Positions 10,040 through 20,116 of a DNA stretch of 64,000 nt are shown here, in pieces (positions within the stretch are counted from its first letter, which is position 1; every line of letters begins with the position of its first letter). The notes below the pieces were generated by a model. The model saw only the letters and a list, made by a program, of their open reading frames with translations, made no database searches and was not told the origin of the DNA. A program made the translations under genes and the position numbers. The stretch is from Vibrio qingdaonensis (lineage in GTDB: Bacteria; Pseudomonadota; Gammaproteobacteria; Enterobacterales; Vibrionaceae), in NCBI RefSeq assembly GCF_026191675.1, contig NZ_JAKRRY010000012.1:62001-126000 (forward strand), in the 5' to 3' direction.

Positions 10040-10630
10040 CTAGTTGATGTGGTTAGCGAGTTCGTCTCGTTTTGCTTGTGGAATAACAGACCAATGCGTA
10101 CCGTTGATCGCCCCTTCTAACGCCCAAAGTAACTCTAGGCCAACACTCGTTGAATGCGTTTTCTGGATAGCTTTGAAGGCTTCCACAGAGCCATGCTCTT
10201 GTAGCGAATTAACCGATTCGATACCCGCTTTCTTGAGCATACGCTCTGTAGCAAGGCGGAGGTTCGGTAGGTCCTTTAAGCGATTTGGTTTAGTATCAGA
10301 CTGCTTTACTTTCTCATCTTTGGCAAAATCCAAGGCTGCACGGGCGTATGACAGAATAACATCTGTATCGTCCCAGCAATCTTCTGGAAGTGCAAAGTAC
10401 TTAGTAACGACAGGGAATCCACGTTTTTTATATACATAGGGTGTATAGCCCAACTGTTTAAAAGACGCGACTGTTTTTGGGTTGGTTCGGATGTGTAATT
10501 TGTTGTTCACTGCTAATGCAAACATTGTTTCGTCAACAAAGATCCCAAATCCACCGAACATGGAGCGAGATTTTACTTTTCCTAGTTGAGCGAACAATTG
10601 CATTGAATTTTTTAATACTGGATTGTCCAT
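10040..10630 (-). CDS. tfoY: TfoX/Sxy family regulator TfoY
   Basis: The 196-residue product has an N-terminal TfoX domain ([19 protein letters not shown]) and a C-terminal TfoX helix-hairpin domain ([20 protein letters not shown]). Vibrios carry two such proteins. TfoX drives natural competence. TfoY promotes motility and type VI secretion and is controlled by cyclic di-GMP. This copy is assigned as TfoY because a cyclic di-GMP-I riboswitch lies directly upstream and purR is next, the V. cholerae arrangement. The ATG at 10630 begins MDNPVLKNS. It acts with CRP in relatives, which cannot be judged here. Confidence 0.92.
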   Translation of the reverse strand: MDNPVLKNSMQLFAQLGKVKSRSMFGGFGIFVDETMFALAVNNKLHIRTNPKTVASFKQLGYTPYVYKKRGFPVVTKYFALPEDCWDDTDVILSYARAALDFAKDEKVKQSDTKPNRLKDLPNLRLATERMLKKAGIESVNSLQEHGSVEAFKAIQKTHSTSVGLELLWALEGAINGTHWSVIPQAKRDELANHIN

Positions 10631-10669
10631 GCTTATCTTTTCTCGGTGTTATTGATTGTGTCACCAAAA

Positions 10670-10700
10670 TCAGGTCCGAGAGTATAGCAAACAGGTGTCA
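10670..10700 (-). promoter_or_regulatory. Possible internal promoter between riboswitch and tfoY
   Basis: On the minus strand an extended -10-like element, TGCTATACT, lies after the aptamer and a small hairpin (10705-10724). A promoter here would make tfoY mRNA that lacks the riboswitch. Several tfoY promoters, some bypassing the riboswitch, are known in V. cholerae. No well-placed -35 element is visible; a TTGACA lies only 11 bases upstream of TATACT. Confidence 0.35.
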
Positions 10701-10737
10701 AATCCTTGTTAGGTCAATAACAAGATTTAATACCTTT

Positions 10738-10826
10738 GCCATCGGTAACCCCGCTACCTACCAAGTTTGGTTTAGGCCGGAGGCTTTGCGTCCCACCTTT
10801 TCAGATGGTTTGCCCTGTGCGTGACT
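10738..10826 (-). ncRNA. Cyclic di-GMP-I (GEMM) riboswitch of the Vc2 type
   Basis: Read on the minus strand, the sequence contains CACGCACAGGGCAAACCA, then GACGCAAAGCCTCCGGCC, then GTAGGTAGCGGGGTTACCG, the conserved blocks of the GEMM cyclic di-GMP-I aptamer. They are nearly identical to my memory of V. cholerae Vc2. It lies in the tfoY leader, about 110 bases before the start codon. A CTTGTT/AACAAG hairpin follows at 10705-10724 and may be part of the expression platform. Binding of cyclic di-GMP would then change tfoY expression. Confidence 0.96.
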
Positions 10827-10967
10827 CAAATAGCATAAAGAAAAAAACCATTAACCTGCATGGGTTATTGGTTGAAGTGTGATGTTGCTTCAAAAATTAG
10901 AGGGGTATTTGTGCTTGTGAAGTAGCACGAAGTAACAATGCAGATTGGAATTTATGGGAAGAAGATC

Positions 10968-10996
10968 AAAAAAAAGCGCTCAATAGAGCGCTTTTG
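10968..10996 (-). terminator. Rho-independent terminator after purR
   Basis: On the minus strand AAAAGCGCTC and GAGCGCTTTT pair around a TATT loop and run into T. It lies immediately after the purR stop and separates purR from the tfoY leader. Confidence 0.9.
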
Positions 10997-10999
10997 TCA

Positions 11000-12007
11000 T
11001 CATTCTGTCATGTCTTTGACAGAGCTGCGTTCGATTATCTCTGGGTGCATCTCGAATATACGCTTGTCGTGACCTTTATCTTTGATTCGTTCAAGTAGAA
11101 TCTCAAATGCATTCTTACCAACACGACGTTTTGGTTGGTGAACGGTAGTCAATGGCGGTGAAAAGTACTCGGCCAGTTCGATATTGTCGTAACCAATTAC
11201 AGATATATCGCCAGGGACGTTTAATCCAAGCTGCTGTAATCGACTCATTAAGCCTAATGCCATGGTATCGTTAAAACAGAAAACAGCGCTTGGGCGATCC
11301 TCCATCGCTGCGATTCGGTTTGCAGCGATGACAGCGGTATCACATTCGAAGTTACCTTCAAAAATACGGTCTTCTTTCATCGTTAAGCCTGCTTCTGTTA
11401 AAGCGCGTTGATAACCGACAATGCGCTCTTGGCAAACCGCTTTTTCTAAGTGACCGCTTAAGCAGGCAATATCAGTATGCCCTTTCTCGATAAGGTATTT
11501 TGTCGCTAGGTAACCACCTTCTTCCGAGTTGTCGATAATCTTATCTGCTTGCGAGCTTTCCGGACCCCAGTCCATAATCACTTTCGGGATATCTGCGTGG
11601 CGGTCAAGCATAGTAAGAAGTTCTTCAGTTAGGTCTGAACACATCACTAAGATGCCATCTACACGTTTTTCTGCCAGCATACGGATGTAGTCGCGTTGTT
11701 TTTCATACACGCCACCGGTGTTACACAGTATCAAGGTATAACCTTGTCGATAGCAATAACTCTCAACCCCATCAATCACCTCAGAGAAAAAGAGGTTGGT
11801 TGATTGAGTGACCAACATACCAATTGTCTTTGTCGAGTTACACTTTAAGCTTCTTGCCACCGCACTTGGCGCGTAATTGAGCTCTTCAACTGCAGCATTA
11901 ACTTTTTCTTGTGTGGCCTCGGCAACAAAACGCGTTTTGTTGATGACGTGAGATACGGTGGTAGTCGAAACGCCAGCTAGGCGGGCGACGTCTTTAATTG
12001 TTGCCAT
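11000..12007 (-). CDS. purR: Purine repressor, LacI family
   Basis: The 335-residue product has the LacI-family layout. A helix-turn-helix lies at residues 1-25 ([20 protein letters not shown]), then a hinge helix near PSAVARSLK, then a periplasmic-binding-type domain that in PurR senses hypoxanthine or guanine. Sequence along the whole length fits PurR rather than other LacI members. PurR represses purine synthesis genes and often its own gene. I looked for a clear PurR box just upstream and did not find one. It is a single-gene unit with its own terminator. Confidence 0.93.
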   Translation of the reverse strand: MATIKDVARLAGVSTTTVSHVINKTRFVAEATQEKVNAAVEELNYAPSAVARSLKCNSTKTIGMLVTQSTNLFFSEVIDGVESYCYRQGYTLILCNTGGVYEKQRDYIRMLAEKRVDGILVMCSDLTEELLTMLDRHADIPKVIMDWGPESSQADKIIDNSEEGGYLATKYLIEKGHTDIACLSGHLEKAVCQERIVGYQRALTEAGLTMKEDRIFEGNFECDTAVIAANRIAAMEDRPSAVFCFNDTMALGLMSRLQQLGLNVPGDISVIGYDNIELAEYFSPPLTTVHQPKRRVGKNAFEILLERIKDKGHDKRIFEMHPEIIERSSVKDMTE

Positions 12008-12327
12008 AGCTTTTTCCTGTTAGTAACGGCTTTCGTGGTTTTAATTGCATAAAAGTCGTTGCGGTCATGAAGCATTATTTACGAAAAATAAGCGCTTTGT
12101 TGTAACGAATGCGTACCGGACACCAATACACTTTGTGAAATGGAGGTTTCAATCAGTACATTTAAGTGGAAACCACATCGTACTAAAGCCTAGCTTTCGC
12201 ATTTAAACGGCGAATTGTAGTCTTAGTGGCAGACCCTAGCAACGTCTGAACCGACAATTTTGTCTATAAAAGCCAAATTTATATTTGGCTTGTTGATTAT
12301 TACTACTTTAGCGCGCAGTAACGGTGA
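12008..12327. other. Intergenic region between purR and torD
   Basis: Both flanking genes are on the minus strand, so this holds the purR promoter and the torD terminator. Apart from the hairpin at 12269-12290 I see no gene, repeat or clear operator. Confidence 0.5.
12260..12290 (-). terminator. Hairpin terminator after torD
   Basis: AAGCCAAAT and ATTTGGCTT pair around a four-base loop. On the minus strand the stem is followed by TTTTATAG. It lies about 40 bases after the torD stop. Confidence 0.7.
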
Positions 12328-12975
12328 TTACTCAATACGCAAATATGTGAGGTCTAGCTGACAAAATGCGACGAGTAAATGGGCAACCGACGCATAAAAG
12401 CCAAATTCATCGAATTCTTTACATCGTAATTCAAATTTAGGTAGCCACGTCATTAGATGCTGGTCAATAAAGTCAGCTTGCTCAAGCAGAGCGCTATTGA
12501 TGTGTGCATCAGACTCAAGCTCATTGGAGCGAATAATGAGATTGCCGAGAAAATCCAATTCTATCGCTAAGTGATCGGCAGGTTCATTCAGGTTTTCGGA
12601 CACGCCGATATTATGTTGTTTGAGAAGAGTTGCCATATCATGTGCAGGCGTGTCATTTAGTAAACCGGATTCACCGATATACATCGACGCGTAGGGGAGC
12701 GCACCATGTTTATCTGTTTTTAAAAACAGATCACAGAAGTCAGCAGAGAGCTCAAGTTGAGCATCTTCGCGGGTTTGTAAACGATTGAGCGTGTCGACCA
12801 GATTGGCAATAGCCGTGGTTAAAGACGCATTCTCACCCAATCCAGCAAGGAAAGCGCGTATCTCTACACTGTGATATTTTTCTAGCTCTTCTTGTGTTAG
12901 CTCTTTAGCAAATAGGCTTGATAGCCACCAATAAATTTCAGCACGTTGTTCGTTAAATGCTTTGATTTCTTGCAT
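12328..12975 (-). CDS. torD: TorD-family molybdoenzyme chaperone
   Basis: TorD binds the unfolded trimethylamine N-oxide reductase TorA, protects its twin-arginine leader and helps insertion of the molybdenum cofactor. The 215-residue, mostly helical product has YASMYIGE near residue 95 and the family signature EPADH at 131-135, followed by an acidic helix. There is no leader peptide, so it is cytoplasmic. In enterobacteria it is the last gene of torCAD, but no torC or torA is present here. It is divergent from torR, with two candidate TorR boxes in between. Its partner must be encoded elsewhere or be absent. Confidence 0.88.
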   Translation of the reverse strand: MQEIKAFNEQRAEIYWWLSSLFAKELTQEELEKYHSVEIRAFLAGLGENASLTTAIANLVDTLNRLQTREDAQLELSADFCDLFLKTDKHGALPYASMYIGESGLLNDTPAHDMATLLKQHNIGVSENLNEPADHLAIELDFLGNLIIRSNELESDAHINSALLEQADFIDQHLMTWLPKFELRCKEFDEFGFYASVAHLLVAFCQLDLTYLRIE

Positions 12976-13016
12976 TTTATAGTCTCCAAAAGTCTTATCC
13001 TCATTTTAGCCAATAA

Positions 13017-13026
13017 AAATGAACAG
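13017..13026 (-). promoter_or_regulatory. Candidate TorR box upstream of torD
   Basis: The minus strand reads CTGTTCATTT, eight of ten bases matching the E. coli TorR decamer CTGTTCATAT. It lies about 40 bases upstream of the torD start. Confidence 0.4.
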
Positions 13027-13228
13027 CAGTAAGCTAATTGGTGAAAAAATATAGGAACTTGTGAAGATAAATGAATGTGTCGATTGTAGCACGAGAAAAT
13101 TGGATTTTAGCCCAAAGGCGACTCGATTAGTGGTGTTGCATATCTTAATCGAGAATAGTTCTTGTCTTTAATCAATAAAAACACGACTTTCGACAATTTA
13201 CGATGATGTCGACTAGAATTGTGACTAA

Positions 13229-13238
13229 TTATGAATAG
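13229..13238 (-). promoter_or_regulatory. Candidate TorR box upstream of torR
   Basis: The minus strand reads CTATTCATAA, eight of ten bases matching the TorR decamer. It lies about 45 bases before the torR start, which would suit autoregulation as in E. coli. Confidence 0.38.
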
Positions 13239-13280
13239 AATGGTCTTGGTCATAACACATTAACAAAAGAAACGGTGCCT

Positions 13281-13991
13281 ATGAGTTATCACGTATTAGT
13301 CGTTGAAGACGATATCGTTACACGTAGCAAGTTGTCTGGTTACTTTGAAAGTGAAGGCTACTTAGTAAGCGAAGCGGAAAGCGGGGAAGAGATGCGCCAA
13401 GTGCTGCAATCATCCAGTGTCGATCTTGTGATGCTTGATATCAACTTACCGGGTGAAGATGGACTCATGCTGACTCGTGAATTACGCAGTCAATCTGACA
13501 TTGGTATTATACTGGTGACCGGACGCACTGACAGCATTGATAAAATAGTTGGCTTAGAGATGGGAGCCGATGACTACGTCACCAAACCGTTTGAGTTAAG
13601 AGAGCTGCTAGTTAGAGTTAAGAACTTACTGTGGCGAATTTCCCAAGCAAGAAAGCCACCACAAGAGCCTCAAAGTGTTGAAAATGAACATATCGTGCAT
13701 TTCGGCGATTGGTTGTTTGATAAACAGCGACGCTCGTTAACGTGCAGTGGCGAGCCAGTAAAGCTGACAAAAGCGGAATATGAACTATTGGTCGCCTTAT
13801 CGACGTACCCTAATCAGGTGCTAAGTCGAGAACGTATCCTTAACATGATCAGTCACCGCGTTGACGCACCAAATGATCGTACCATTGATGTGTTAATTCG
13901 CCGCATGCGAACGAAAATGGAAATGGATCCTAAGAATCCACAGATTTTCATTACCGTTCACGGTGAAGGTTACATGTTTGCTGGTGATTAG
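13281..13991 (+). CDS. torR: OmpR-type response regulator TorR
   Basis: The 236-residue product has a receiver domain with acidic residues at 10-11, phospho-acceptor Asp53 in LDINLPGEDG and Lys102 in VTKPFELRELLVRV. A winged-helix DNA-binding domain follows (KLTKAEYELLVAL to VHGEGYMFAGD). The sequence matches TorR better than ArcA, for example LRSQSDIGIILVTGRTDSID. TorR activates trimethylamine N-oxide respiration genes when phosphorylated by the hybrid kinase TorS. No torS or torT is found nearby. An in-frame GTG at 13275 would add two residues; the ATG at 13281 gives the family N-terminus. Confidence 0.88.
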   Translation: MSYHVLVVEDDIVTRSKLSGYFESEGYLVSEAESGEEMRQVLQSSSVDLVMLDINLPGEDGLMLTRELRSQSDIGIILVTGRTDSIDKIVGLEMGADDYVTKPFELRELLVRVKNLLWRISQARKPPQEPQSVENEHIVHFGDWLFDKQRRSLTCSGEPVKLTKAEYELLVALSTYPNQVLSRERILNMISHRVDAPNDRTIDVLIRRMRTKMEMDPKNPQIFITVHGEGYMFAGD

Positions 13992-14049
13992 ACACTGCAG
14001 CTGATTAAGCGCTACAGATGCGCTGACTTATCAAGTATTCCTTATGTAG

Positions 14050-14080
14050 GCCCGGACGTTGTATTTCGTCCGGGCTTTTT
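14050..14080 (+). terminator. Rho-independent terminator after torR
   Basis: GCCCGGACG and CGTCCGGGC pair perfectly around an eight-base loop, followed by five T. The 237 bases from here to the chitinase gene hold its promoter; no operator was recognised. Confidence 0.9.
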
Positions 14081-14317
14081 AATGCGAGTAATCTAGATAA
14101 ATGATGAAATTGATATGCAACACAAGTATTACTTTTGTTAAGTGACTCGTAATCAGGTTCTGGAATGCCTACAGATTCATTTACTCGCTCGTGAGTGCGC
14201 TAGCTTGAATAGGCTGTTATGAAAAATTTAGTCGCCCAGGTTGGGTATTAAAAGAGAAAAACTAACGATTAACAGCGATTTATCATAGTTAAGTTCATTT
14301 AATACAAGGACAAGTAA

Positions 14318-16906
14318 ATGGATAGGACGAACCCGATAGCCCAAAATAAATTACTGTCTCCAAAGGCAGCGTTGAATCACTACACTGCAACTTCATTATC
14401 GCTACTTGTTTTATTTTCGCCCACCGCATTCGCTTATCAGTGTGACAACTTACCGGTATGGAATGCAGAGACAGCGTATAACGGCGGTGCTGAGGTAAAA
14501 TTCCAATCGAATGCTTATCAAGCGAACTGGTGGAGCCAAAATGCAAATCCAAGCGAAAAATCGGGTAGTTTCCAAGAGTGGACACTGCTCGGGGCGTGTG
14601 ACGCGAGTGGAGGAAACCAATTACCGACGCTATCAATTCTTTCCCCTGTAGAAGGTGCCAATATAGCGTCTGGTAATACGATTACTTTTCAGGCCGATGC
14701 AAGCGATGTTGATGATGCGATTGCCACTGTCGCTTTTGTTGTCAATGGCCAAGTTGTAGCAACAGTAACGTCACCGCCTTATAGCGTAGATTGGCTTGCC
14801 ACGGTTGGGAGCTACACCCTTGACGTTATTGCCACCGATGAGCGCGGCGCGAAAACCACGCAGTCGAGATTGTTTTCAGTTTCGATGACAGAAAATCAAC
14901 CGCCATCCATCACCTTATCGGCAGACTCGCTATCAGTGTCGGTTGATCAGCCAGTGACACTCTCAGCGGCCGCAGATGATGTTGATGGTAGCGTAACCAG
15001 TGTTCGTTATGTCGTGGATGGCGTTACGCTCAGCACATTAACCACACCACCATGGACAACGACTTGGACGCCAGCGGCTGTGGGTCAGTTTGCGATACAA
15101 GCTATTGCTACTGATGATGGTGGGCTAAGTACTCAGTCACAACTTATTGATATTAACGTTTCGAGTGCAACATCTGGCGGGCAATGTACGACACTGCCGA
15201 GTTATGTGGCGGGCAGTCAATACTCGAGTAATGAGCAAGTTAAAAATAATGATGAAGTATACCAGTGTAAAGTGGCAGGCTGGTGTTCATCAAGTTCTGC
15301 ATGGGCCTATGAACCGGGTGTCGGTCAATATTGGCAAGACGCGTGGGATAGTTTAGGCAGTTGCGGATCGTCTCCCGTCGTCAGTATTTTGTCACCGTCG
15401 GCAGGACAAGCGGTCTTACTGGGTAGTGATGTTACCATTCAAGCCGACGCAACGGATAGCGATGGCAGCGTCGTCTCTGTAGAGGCCAGTGTGGATGGCA
15501 CGTCGTTAGGTGCGCTGACACAAGCACCTTATACCTGGTTGTGGAACGTGAACACGTTAACGTCAGCGACAATCAGCATTGTTGCGACGGATGATCAGCA
15601 GCGTGAAACTCTGGCTTCAACAACCGTTAATGTTACCGACCAAGTGCTAACCAGCGAAATCATACAACCTACGTCTGGTAGTATTGTCCCGTTAGATAAA
15701 CCGGTATATGTGACGGTGTCGGCGCAATCCCTGCAAAGTGACATTGCTAAAGCAGAGCTCTATGTCAACGGACAGTTAGTGGCAACAGATAGCGCAGCAC
15801 CTTATGAGTTTTCATGGCAGCCAGCAGCTATCGGAGGCTATCAGTTAACGGCCTTAGTATCCGATACTCAAGGTAATCAGGTGGTGTCGAACAGTGTCTC
15901 GATCGAAGCGAAATCCATCACGTTGCCTAAGCATAAATTGATCGGCTATTGGCACAACTTTGTTAATGGCTCCGGTTGTCCAATGCCATTGAGTGAGATG
16001 TCAAAAGATTGGGACATTATTGATATTGCCTTCGCTGATAACGATCGTAACAGTAATGGCACCGTACATTTTAACCTTTATAACGGTGACATCCGCTCTG
16101 ACTGTCTACCGATTGACCCGGTGAAATTTAAGCAAGATCTTGCCTCGCTGCAATCAGAGGGTAAAGTTTTTGTATTATCGTTGGGTGGTGCAGAAGGCAC
16201 TATCACCTTGAATACAGCAGCGGATGAAGCGGCCTTTGTTAGTAGCTTAACGGCTATTATTCAAGAATGGGGCTTTGATGGTTTAGATATCGATCTAGAA
16301 AGTGGTTCGAATCTTGTTCACGGTAGTCAAATTCAAGCTCGATTGCCAACGGCGTTGCGAAAAATTCAACAAAATATGGGTCGAGACATGTACCTAACCA
16401 TGGCACCGGAGCATCCATATGTGCAAGGGGGAATGGTCGCTTACTCGGGTATTTGGGGCGCGTATATTCCTGTTATCGATCAGGTAAGGGACATGCTGAA
16501 TTTGCTCCATGTCCAGTTGTATAACAATGGCGGCCTCGCCAACCCTTACACGACAGGAGCGGCGGCAGAAGGATCGGTTGACATGATGGTTGCCGCATCC
16601 AAAATGCTTACCGAAGGGTTTGAACTCGCGGATGGGTCGATGTTCCAGCCATTGAGAGGTGACCAAGTGGCTATAGGGCTTCCATCGGGTCCTAGTTCAG
16701 CGAACTCTGGGCAAGCGCCCATCGCCAATATTGAAGCAGCGCTTGATTGTATGGTTTTACTGCAGCGATGTGGTAGCGTGCAACCAACGAAGTTATCGCC
16801 TAATTTTGGTGGAGTAATGACATGGTCTATCAACTGGGATCAACATGATGGCTTCAACTTCTCCGCTCCGGTGAAAGCCAAGCTTAACCAGTTAAATAAT
16901 AGATAA
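14318..16906 (+). CDS. Secreted GH18 chitinase with chitin-binding and Ig-like modules
   Basis: The 862-residue product cuts beta-1,4 bonds in chitin outside the cell. A signal peptide ends at AFA near residue 39. A CBM5/12-like chitin-binding module follows at about 40-95. Two Ig-like repeats come next (each with a SPxxGxxI/VDGxVxxV pattern), then a second chitin-binding module near 285-350 (CTTLPSYVAGSQY...), then two further Ig-like repeats. The GH18 barrel starts near residue 540 (LIGYWHNF). DGLDIDLE at 654-661 carries the catalytic Glu661. It stands alone between two terminators. Chitin use is a hallmark of vibrios; the exact paralogue was not identified. Confidence 0.93.
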   Translation: MDRTNPIAQNKLLSPKAALNHYTATSLSLLVLFSPTAFAYQCDNLPVWNAETAYNGGAEVKFQSNAYQANWWSQNANPSEKSGSFQEWTLLGACDASGGNQLPTLSILSPVEGANIASGNTITFQADASDVDDAIATVAFVVNGQVVATVTSPPYSVDWLATVGSYTLDVIATDERGAKTTQSRLFSVSMTENQPPSITLSADSLSVSVDQPVTLSAAADDVDGSVTSVRYVVDGVTLSTLTTPPWTTTWTPAAVGQFAIQAIATDDGGLSTQSQLIDINVSSATSGGQCTTLPSYVAGSQYSSNEQVKNNDEVYQCKVAGWCSSSSAWAYEPGVGQYWQDAWDSLGSCGSSPVVSILSPSAGQAVLLGSDVTIQADATDSDGSVVSVEASVDGTSLGALTQAPYTWLWNVNTLTSATISIVATDDQQRETLASTTVNVTDQVLTSEIIQPTSGSIVPLDKPVYVTVSAQSLQSDIAKAELYVNGQLVATDSAAPYEFSWQPAAIGGYQLTALVSDTQGNQVVSNSVSIEAKSITLPKHKLIGYWHNFVNGSGCPMPLSEMSKDWDIIDIAFADNDRNSNGTVHFNLYNGDIRSDCLPIDPVKFKQDLASLQSEGKVFVLSLGGAEGTITLNTAADEAAFVSSLTAIIQEWGFDGLDIDLESGSNLVHGSQIQARLPTALRKIQQNMGRDMYLTMAPEHPYVQGGMVAYSGIWGAYIPVIDQVRDMLNLLHVQLYNNGGLANPYTTGAAAEGSVDMMVAASKMLTEGFELADGSMFQPLRGDQVAIGLPSGPSSANSGQAPIANIEAALDCMVLLQRCGSVQPTKLSPNFGGVMTWSINWDQHDGFNFSAPVKAKLNQLNNR

Positions 16907-16920
16907 ACGCTCTCGAAAAC

Positions 16921-16954
16921 AAAAAGACCTCATCGTTATGATGAGGTCTTTTTT
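16921..16954. terminator. Bidirectional terminator between chitinase and elyC
   Basis: AAAAGACCTCATC and GATGAGGTCTTTT form a 13-bp stem around GTTAT, with A and T runs on either side. It lies between convergent genes. Confidence 0.92.
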
Positions 16955-16979
16955 ATCTTACTAAGGATTACGCCGTCGC

Positions 16980-17870
16980 TTATTTACCGTTGGCTTGTTC
17001 GGTTTTAGGCGCATTATCTATTTCAGAGTGAGTCTCGTCTTCGACAGCAAGAGCATCGTCTACAGCATCAGATTCTAAGACGGTGGGATCGGCAGATGGT
17101 GTACCCTCGTTTGCAGCCCAATCACGAAGACGCTGCCACGTTAGCCCCATCGTCTCATGCCAATAGCGTTCTGTTTGCTCAAGATATTGCGCTTTTGGCG
17201 TGTATTTTTGCCACGCTTGCTCAATATTTTTTTGCGCCAAAAAGTTAGTCGGGGCAGGATAGGGAACTAATCCCGCAGACTCAAACTCGTACATAGCACG
17301 TTGCATGTGACTGGCTGACGTAACAAGCACCATTTTTTTATTTTTAACGAATGACGTTGCCTGTCTTGCCTCTTCCCATGTGTCCTTGGCGCTTTCAAGT
17401 AAAATAATGTCGGGTTTAGAGACGCCTAGCGCTAACGCGACTTTTGCCATCATACGAGCTTGACTCACGTCAGTGCCGCCATTGTAGCCAGACAATATCA
17501 GCTTCGCCCCTGGGTACATGCGCATCACGCGAATGCCTTCACTAAGGCGTACTAGGGCCGTTCGGCTAAGCTCTGACGTTGGCGGGAGATCGCTGTCGAC
17601 CACGTGACCACTGCCCAGCACCATGACATAGTCAATGGTCTCGTTTACGGGTAAAAAAGGTTTGTACTGACGCTCTAATGGCATCAGTAAGCGGCTAGAC
17701 AGAGGCTGGAAGGCGATGAGAAAAATCCCACACAGTGATACAAGAATAACCATGCATCCGATTCTGCGCCTAGCAGTAAACATAATAAGTGCTAGCCCGA
17801 GAAAACCTAAGATCAGCATGGCTGGTAAAGGCATTAGTAGGGATGACACGATTTTTTTCAGCTCAAACAT
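16980..17870 (-). CDS. elyC: Envelope biogenesis factor ElyC (DUF218)
   Basis: The 296-residue product has two N-terminal membrane segments (about residues 10-30 and 35-55) and a DUF218 domain starting at YVMVLGSGHVVDSD, with LSGYNGGTD and LVTSASHMQRAMYEF further on. In E. coli ElyC (YcbC) affects peptidoglycan and undecaprenyl phosphate metabolism and lies beside smtA-mukFEB, as here. The C-terminal 40 residues are acidic and poorly conserved in type. It is divergent from cmoM and shares a 114-base promoter region. Confidence 0.88.
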   Translation of the reverse strand: MFELKKIVSSLLMPLPAMLILGFLGLALIMFTARRRIGCMVILVSLCGIFLIAFQPLSSRLLMPLERQYKPFLPVNETIDYVMVLGSGHVVDSDLPPTSELSRTALVRLSEGIRVMRMYPGAKLILSGYNGGTDVSQARMMAKVALALGVSKPDIILLESAKDTWEEARQATSFVKNKKMVLVTSASHMQRAMYEFESAGLVPYPAPTNFLAQKNIEQAWQKYTPKAQYLEQTERYWHETMGLTWQRLRDWAANEGTPSADPTVLESDAVDDALAVEDETHSEIDNAPKTEQANGK

Positions 17871-17987
17871 AAACTAATAGTCCGAAAAAACACCACTTAA
17901 CGCTAAAAAAGAGGCTTGCCCCTTTATTCCTGTCACTTATATGACAGAATAGCAGTCCGATTGGCTATCTTAACTCAATAAACTGTG

Positions 17988-18779
17988 ATGCAAGACCGTA
18001 ATTTCGACGATATCGCCCACAAATTTGCAAAAAATATTTACGGCTCAGAGAAGGGTGAAATCCGCCAAACTATTGTTTGGGAAGACTTAACTCAAGTACT
18101 TGCCGTACTGGATGATACTAGAAAAACACTAGAAATATTAGATGCAGGTGGCGGATTGGGACAAGTTTCCCAAAGGATTGCAGCAAGAGGGCATAACGTC
18201 ACACTTTGTGACCTCTCTTCAGAGATGCTTAAGCTAGCGAAATCTGATGTTGAAAAAAAGGGACTACTTTCGCAATATCGCTGGATCCATAGCGCGATTC
18301 AACAAATCGATGACCATTTACCACAGCCTGTTGATTTGGCGTTGTTCCACGCGGTAATGGAATGGTTGGCTGACCCTAAATCCGCATTAGAAACCGTGTT
18401 AAGGCAAATCAAGCCGGGTGGTATCGCATCGATTATGTTTTATAACCATCATGGATTGGTGTTTAAGAACGTCATTTGTGGCAATATTCCGCATGTACTT
18501 AATGGAATGCCGCATCGTAAAAGATTCAAGCTTCAGCCCCAACAGGGACTTAAGCCAGAAGAGGTGTATCAGTGGATTGAAGAAGCAGGGTTTGAGATAC
18601 AAGGCAAATCCGGGATTCGCTCATTCAGTGATTACATCGGCAATATGCAATATATGGGAGACTACACAGCTGAAGAGGTTCTGAAACTGGAACAACAGCT
18701 GTGCCGCCAAGAGCCCTATCTCTCAATGGGTCGATACATTCACGTATGGGCACAAAAAAAAGAAGAACAGGAAAGATAA
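17988..18779 (+). CDS. cmoM: tRNA 5-carboxymethoxyuridine methyltransferase
   Basis: CmoM (older name SmtA) uses S-adenosylmethionine to methylate the carboxylate of cmo5U at tRNA position 34. The 263-residue product has SAM motif [15 protein letters not shown] near residue 50 and a class I methyltransferase fold. In this window cmoA and cmoB, which make the cmo5U substrate, lie at 34.8-36.5 kb. It is the first gene of the operon with mukFEB, and its TAA overlaps the mukF ATG by one base. A GTG directly before the ATG at 17988 could add one residue. Confidence 0.9.
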   Translation: MQDRNFDDIAHKFAKNIYGSEKGEIRQTIVWEDLTQVLAVLDDTRKTLEILDAGGGLGQVSQRIAARGHNVTLCDLSSEMLKLAKSDVEKKGLLSQYRWIHSAIQQIDDHLPQPVDLALFHAVMEWLADPKSALETVLRQIKPGGIASIMFYNHHGLVFKNVICGNIPHVLNGMPHRKRFKLQPQQGLKPEEVYQWIEEAGFEIQGKSGIRSFSDYIGNMQYMGDYTAEEVLKLEQQLCRQEPYLSMGRYIHVWAQKKEEQER

Positions 18780-20116
18780 TGAGTGAGAACACTCTGCCTG
18801 CTGGAGAGCAACCTATCGACGAACTTGTCGGATGGGTGAAACAGCATGACTTTTCATTAAACCTGTCAACAGAACGGTTGGCATTTCTCATTTCTATTGC
18901 AGTTCTGAGTAATGAAAGATTTGATGAAGAACTGGGCGAAGGCGAACTGCACGACGCGTTCAAGATCGTAACCCAGCAATTTGATGAAACAGGAGACGCA
19001 TCCGCGTTTCGAGCAAACAACGCCATCAACGAACTGGTAAAACAGAAGCTCATGAGCCGATTTACCAGTGAAGTGACCGATGGTGCGAGTATTTATCGCT
19101 TAAGTCCATTAGCAATAGGCATTACAGATTACTACGTTAGGCACCGCGAGTTTTCAAAACTGCGTTTATCGATTCAACTGTCTATGGTTGCTGACGAAAT
19201 GGCGAAAGCGATCGTTGCGGCTAGAGACGGCGGAACGGTGGGGCATTGGCGTAAAAACGTCTTTGGTGTACTTAAATATTCGGTGGGAGAGATATTTGAT
19301 CAAATCGATCTTAACCAACGAGTCATGGACGAGCAGCAACAGTTAGTGAAGCAACAAATTGCCGAGCTACTGAATAAAGATTGGCGTGAAGCCATCAATA
19401 ACTGTGAATCCTTGTTATCAGAGACGTCGGCTAATTTGCGTGAGTTGCAAGATACCTTGCAAGCCGCCGGTGATGAATTGCAAACTCAGATCCTAGATAT
19501 ACAAGAAATCGTTTATGGTGATGATGAGCTTGAATTTGTTGGTGAAGCACTATTTGGACTGCAGATGAAGCTGGATCGCATCATCAGTTGGGGCCAGCAA
19601 GCTATCGATCTCTGGATTGGCTACGATCGCCATGTCCACAAATTCATACGTACCGCCATTGATATGGACCAAAACCGTGCCTTCAGCCAAAGGCTGCGTC
19701 AGTCGGTCACAGACTACTTTGGTGCACCTTGGTATTTAACCTACGCCGATGCAGAGAAGTTGTCCGACTTACGTGATGACGCTTTGGTCCTTCGTAATGA
19801 AGAAGTGACGGGCGCCGTGCCACTGGACGTAGAGTATGAAGAATTCGAGCAAGTGAATGATGAACTTGCCGAGCGCATTGCAGACATGCTGAAAGCGCAT
19901 AAAGAGCGCGGAGCGGCGATCGACTTAGGGCAAGTCCTACGCGATTACCTAAGCTCACACCCTCAGACTCATCATTTTGATTTAGCAAGAATTGTTGTCG
20001 ACCAAGCGGTGAGGTTGGGCTACTCCCAGTCTGACTACTCTGCCATCCAACCCGATTGGCAAGCGATTAACGATTTTGGCGCAAAGGTACAAGCAAATGT
20101 CATCGACAAATATTGA
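18779..20116 (+). CDS. mukF: Chromosome partition protein MukF (kleisin)
   Basis: MukF bridges the heads of MukB and binds MukE, forming the condensin that organises the chromosome in gammaproteobacteria. The 445-residue product matches the family length. An N-terminal winged-helix dimerisation domain ([19 protein letters not shown]) is followed by a helical middle region and a C-terminal winged-helix that binds the MukB head. The start [12 protein letters not shown] overlaps the cmoM stop; an upstream in-frame extension was rejected. mukE begins inside its 3' end. Confidence 0.95.
   Translation: MSENTLPAGEQPIDELVGWVKQHDFSLNLSTERLAFLISIAVLSNERFDEELGEGELHDAFKIVTQQFDETGDASAFRANNAINELVKQKLMSRFTSEVTDGASIYRLSPLAIGITDYYVRHREFSKLRLSIQLSMVADEMAKAIVAARDGGTVGHWRKNVFGVLKYSVGEIFDQIDLNQRVMDEQQQLVKQQIAELLNKDWREAINNCESLLSETSANLRELQDTLQAAGDELQTQILDIQEIVYGDDELEFVGEALFGLQMKLDRIISWGQQAIDLWIGYDRHVHKFIRTAIDMDQNRAFSQRLRQSVTDYFGAPWYLTYADAEKLSDLRDDALVLRNEEVTGAVPLDVEYEEFEQVNDELAERIADMLKAHKERGAAIDLGQVLRDYLSSHPQTHHFDLARIVVDQAVRLGYSQSDYSAIQPDWQAINDFGAKVQANVIDKY

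Noticed and set aside
10477..10824. Plus-strand open frame across the tfoY leader
   Set aside because: It runs antisense to the riboswitch and the start of tfoY and has no protein-like sequence.
12008..12120. PurR operator upstream of purR
   Set aside because: No sequence close to the ACGCAAACGTTTGCGT-type box was found.
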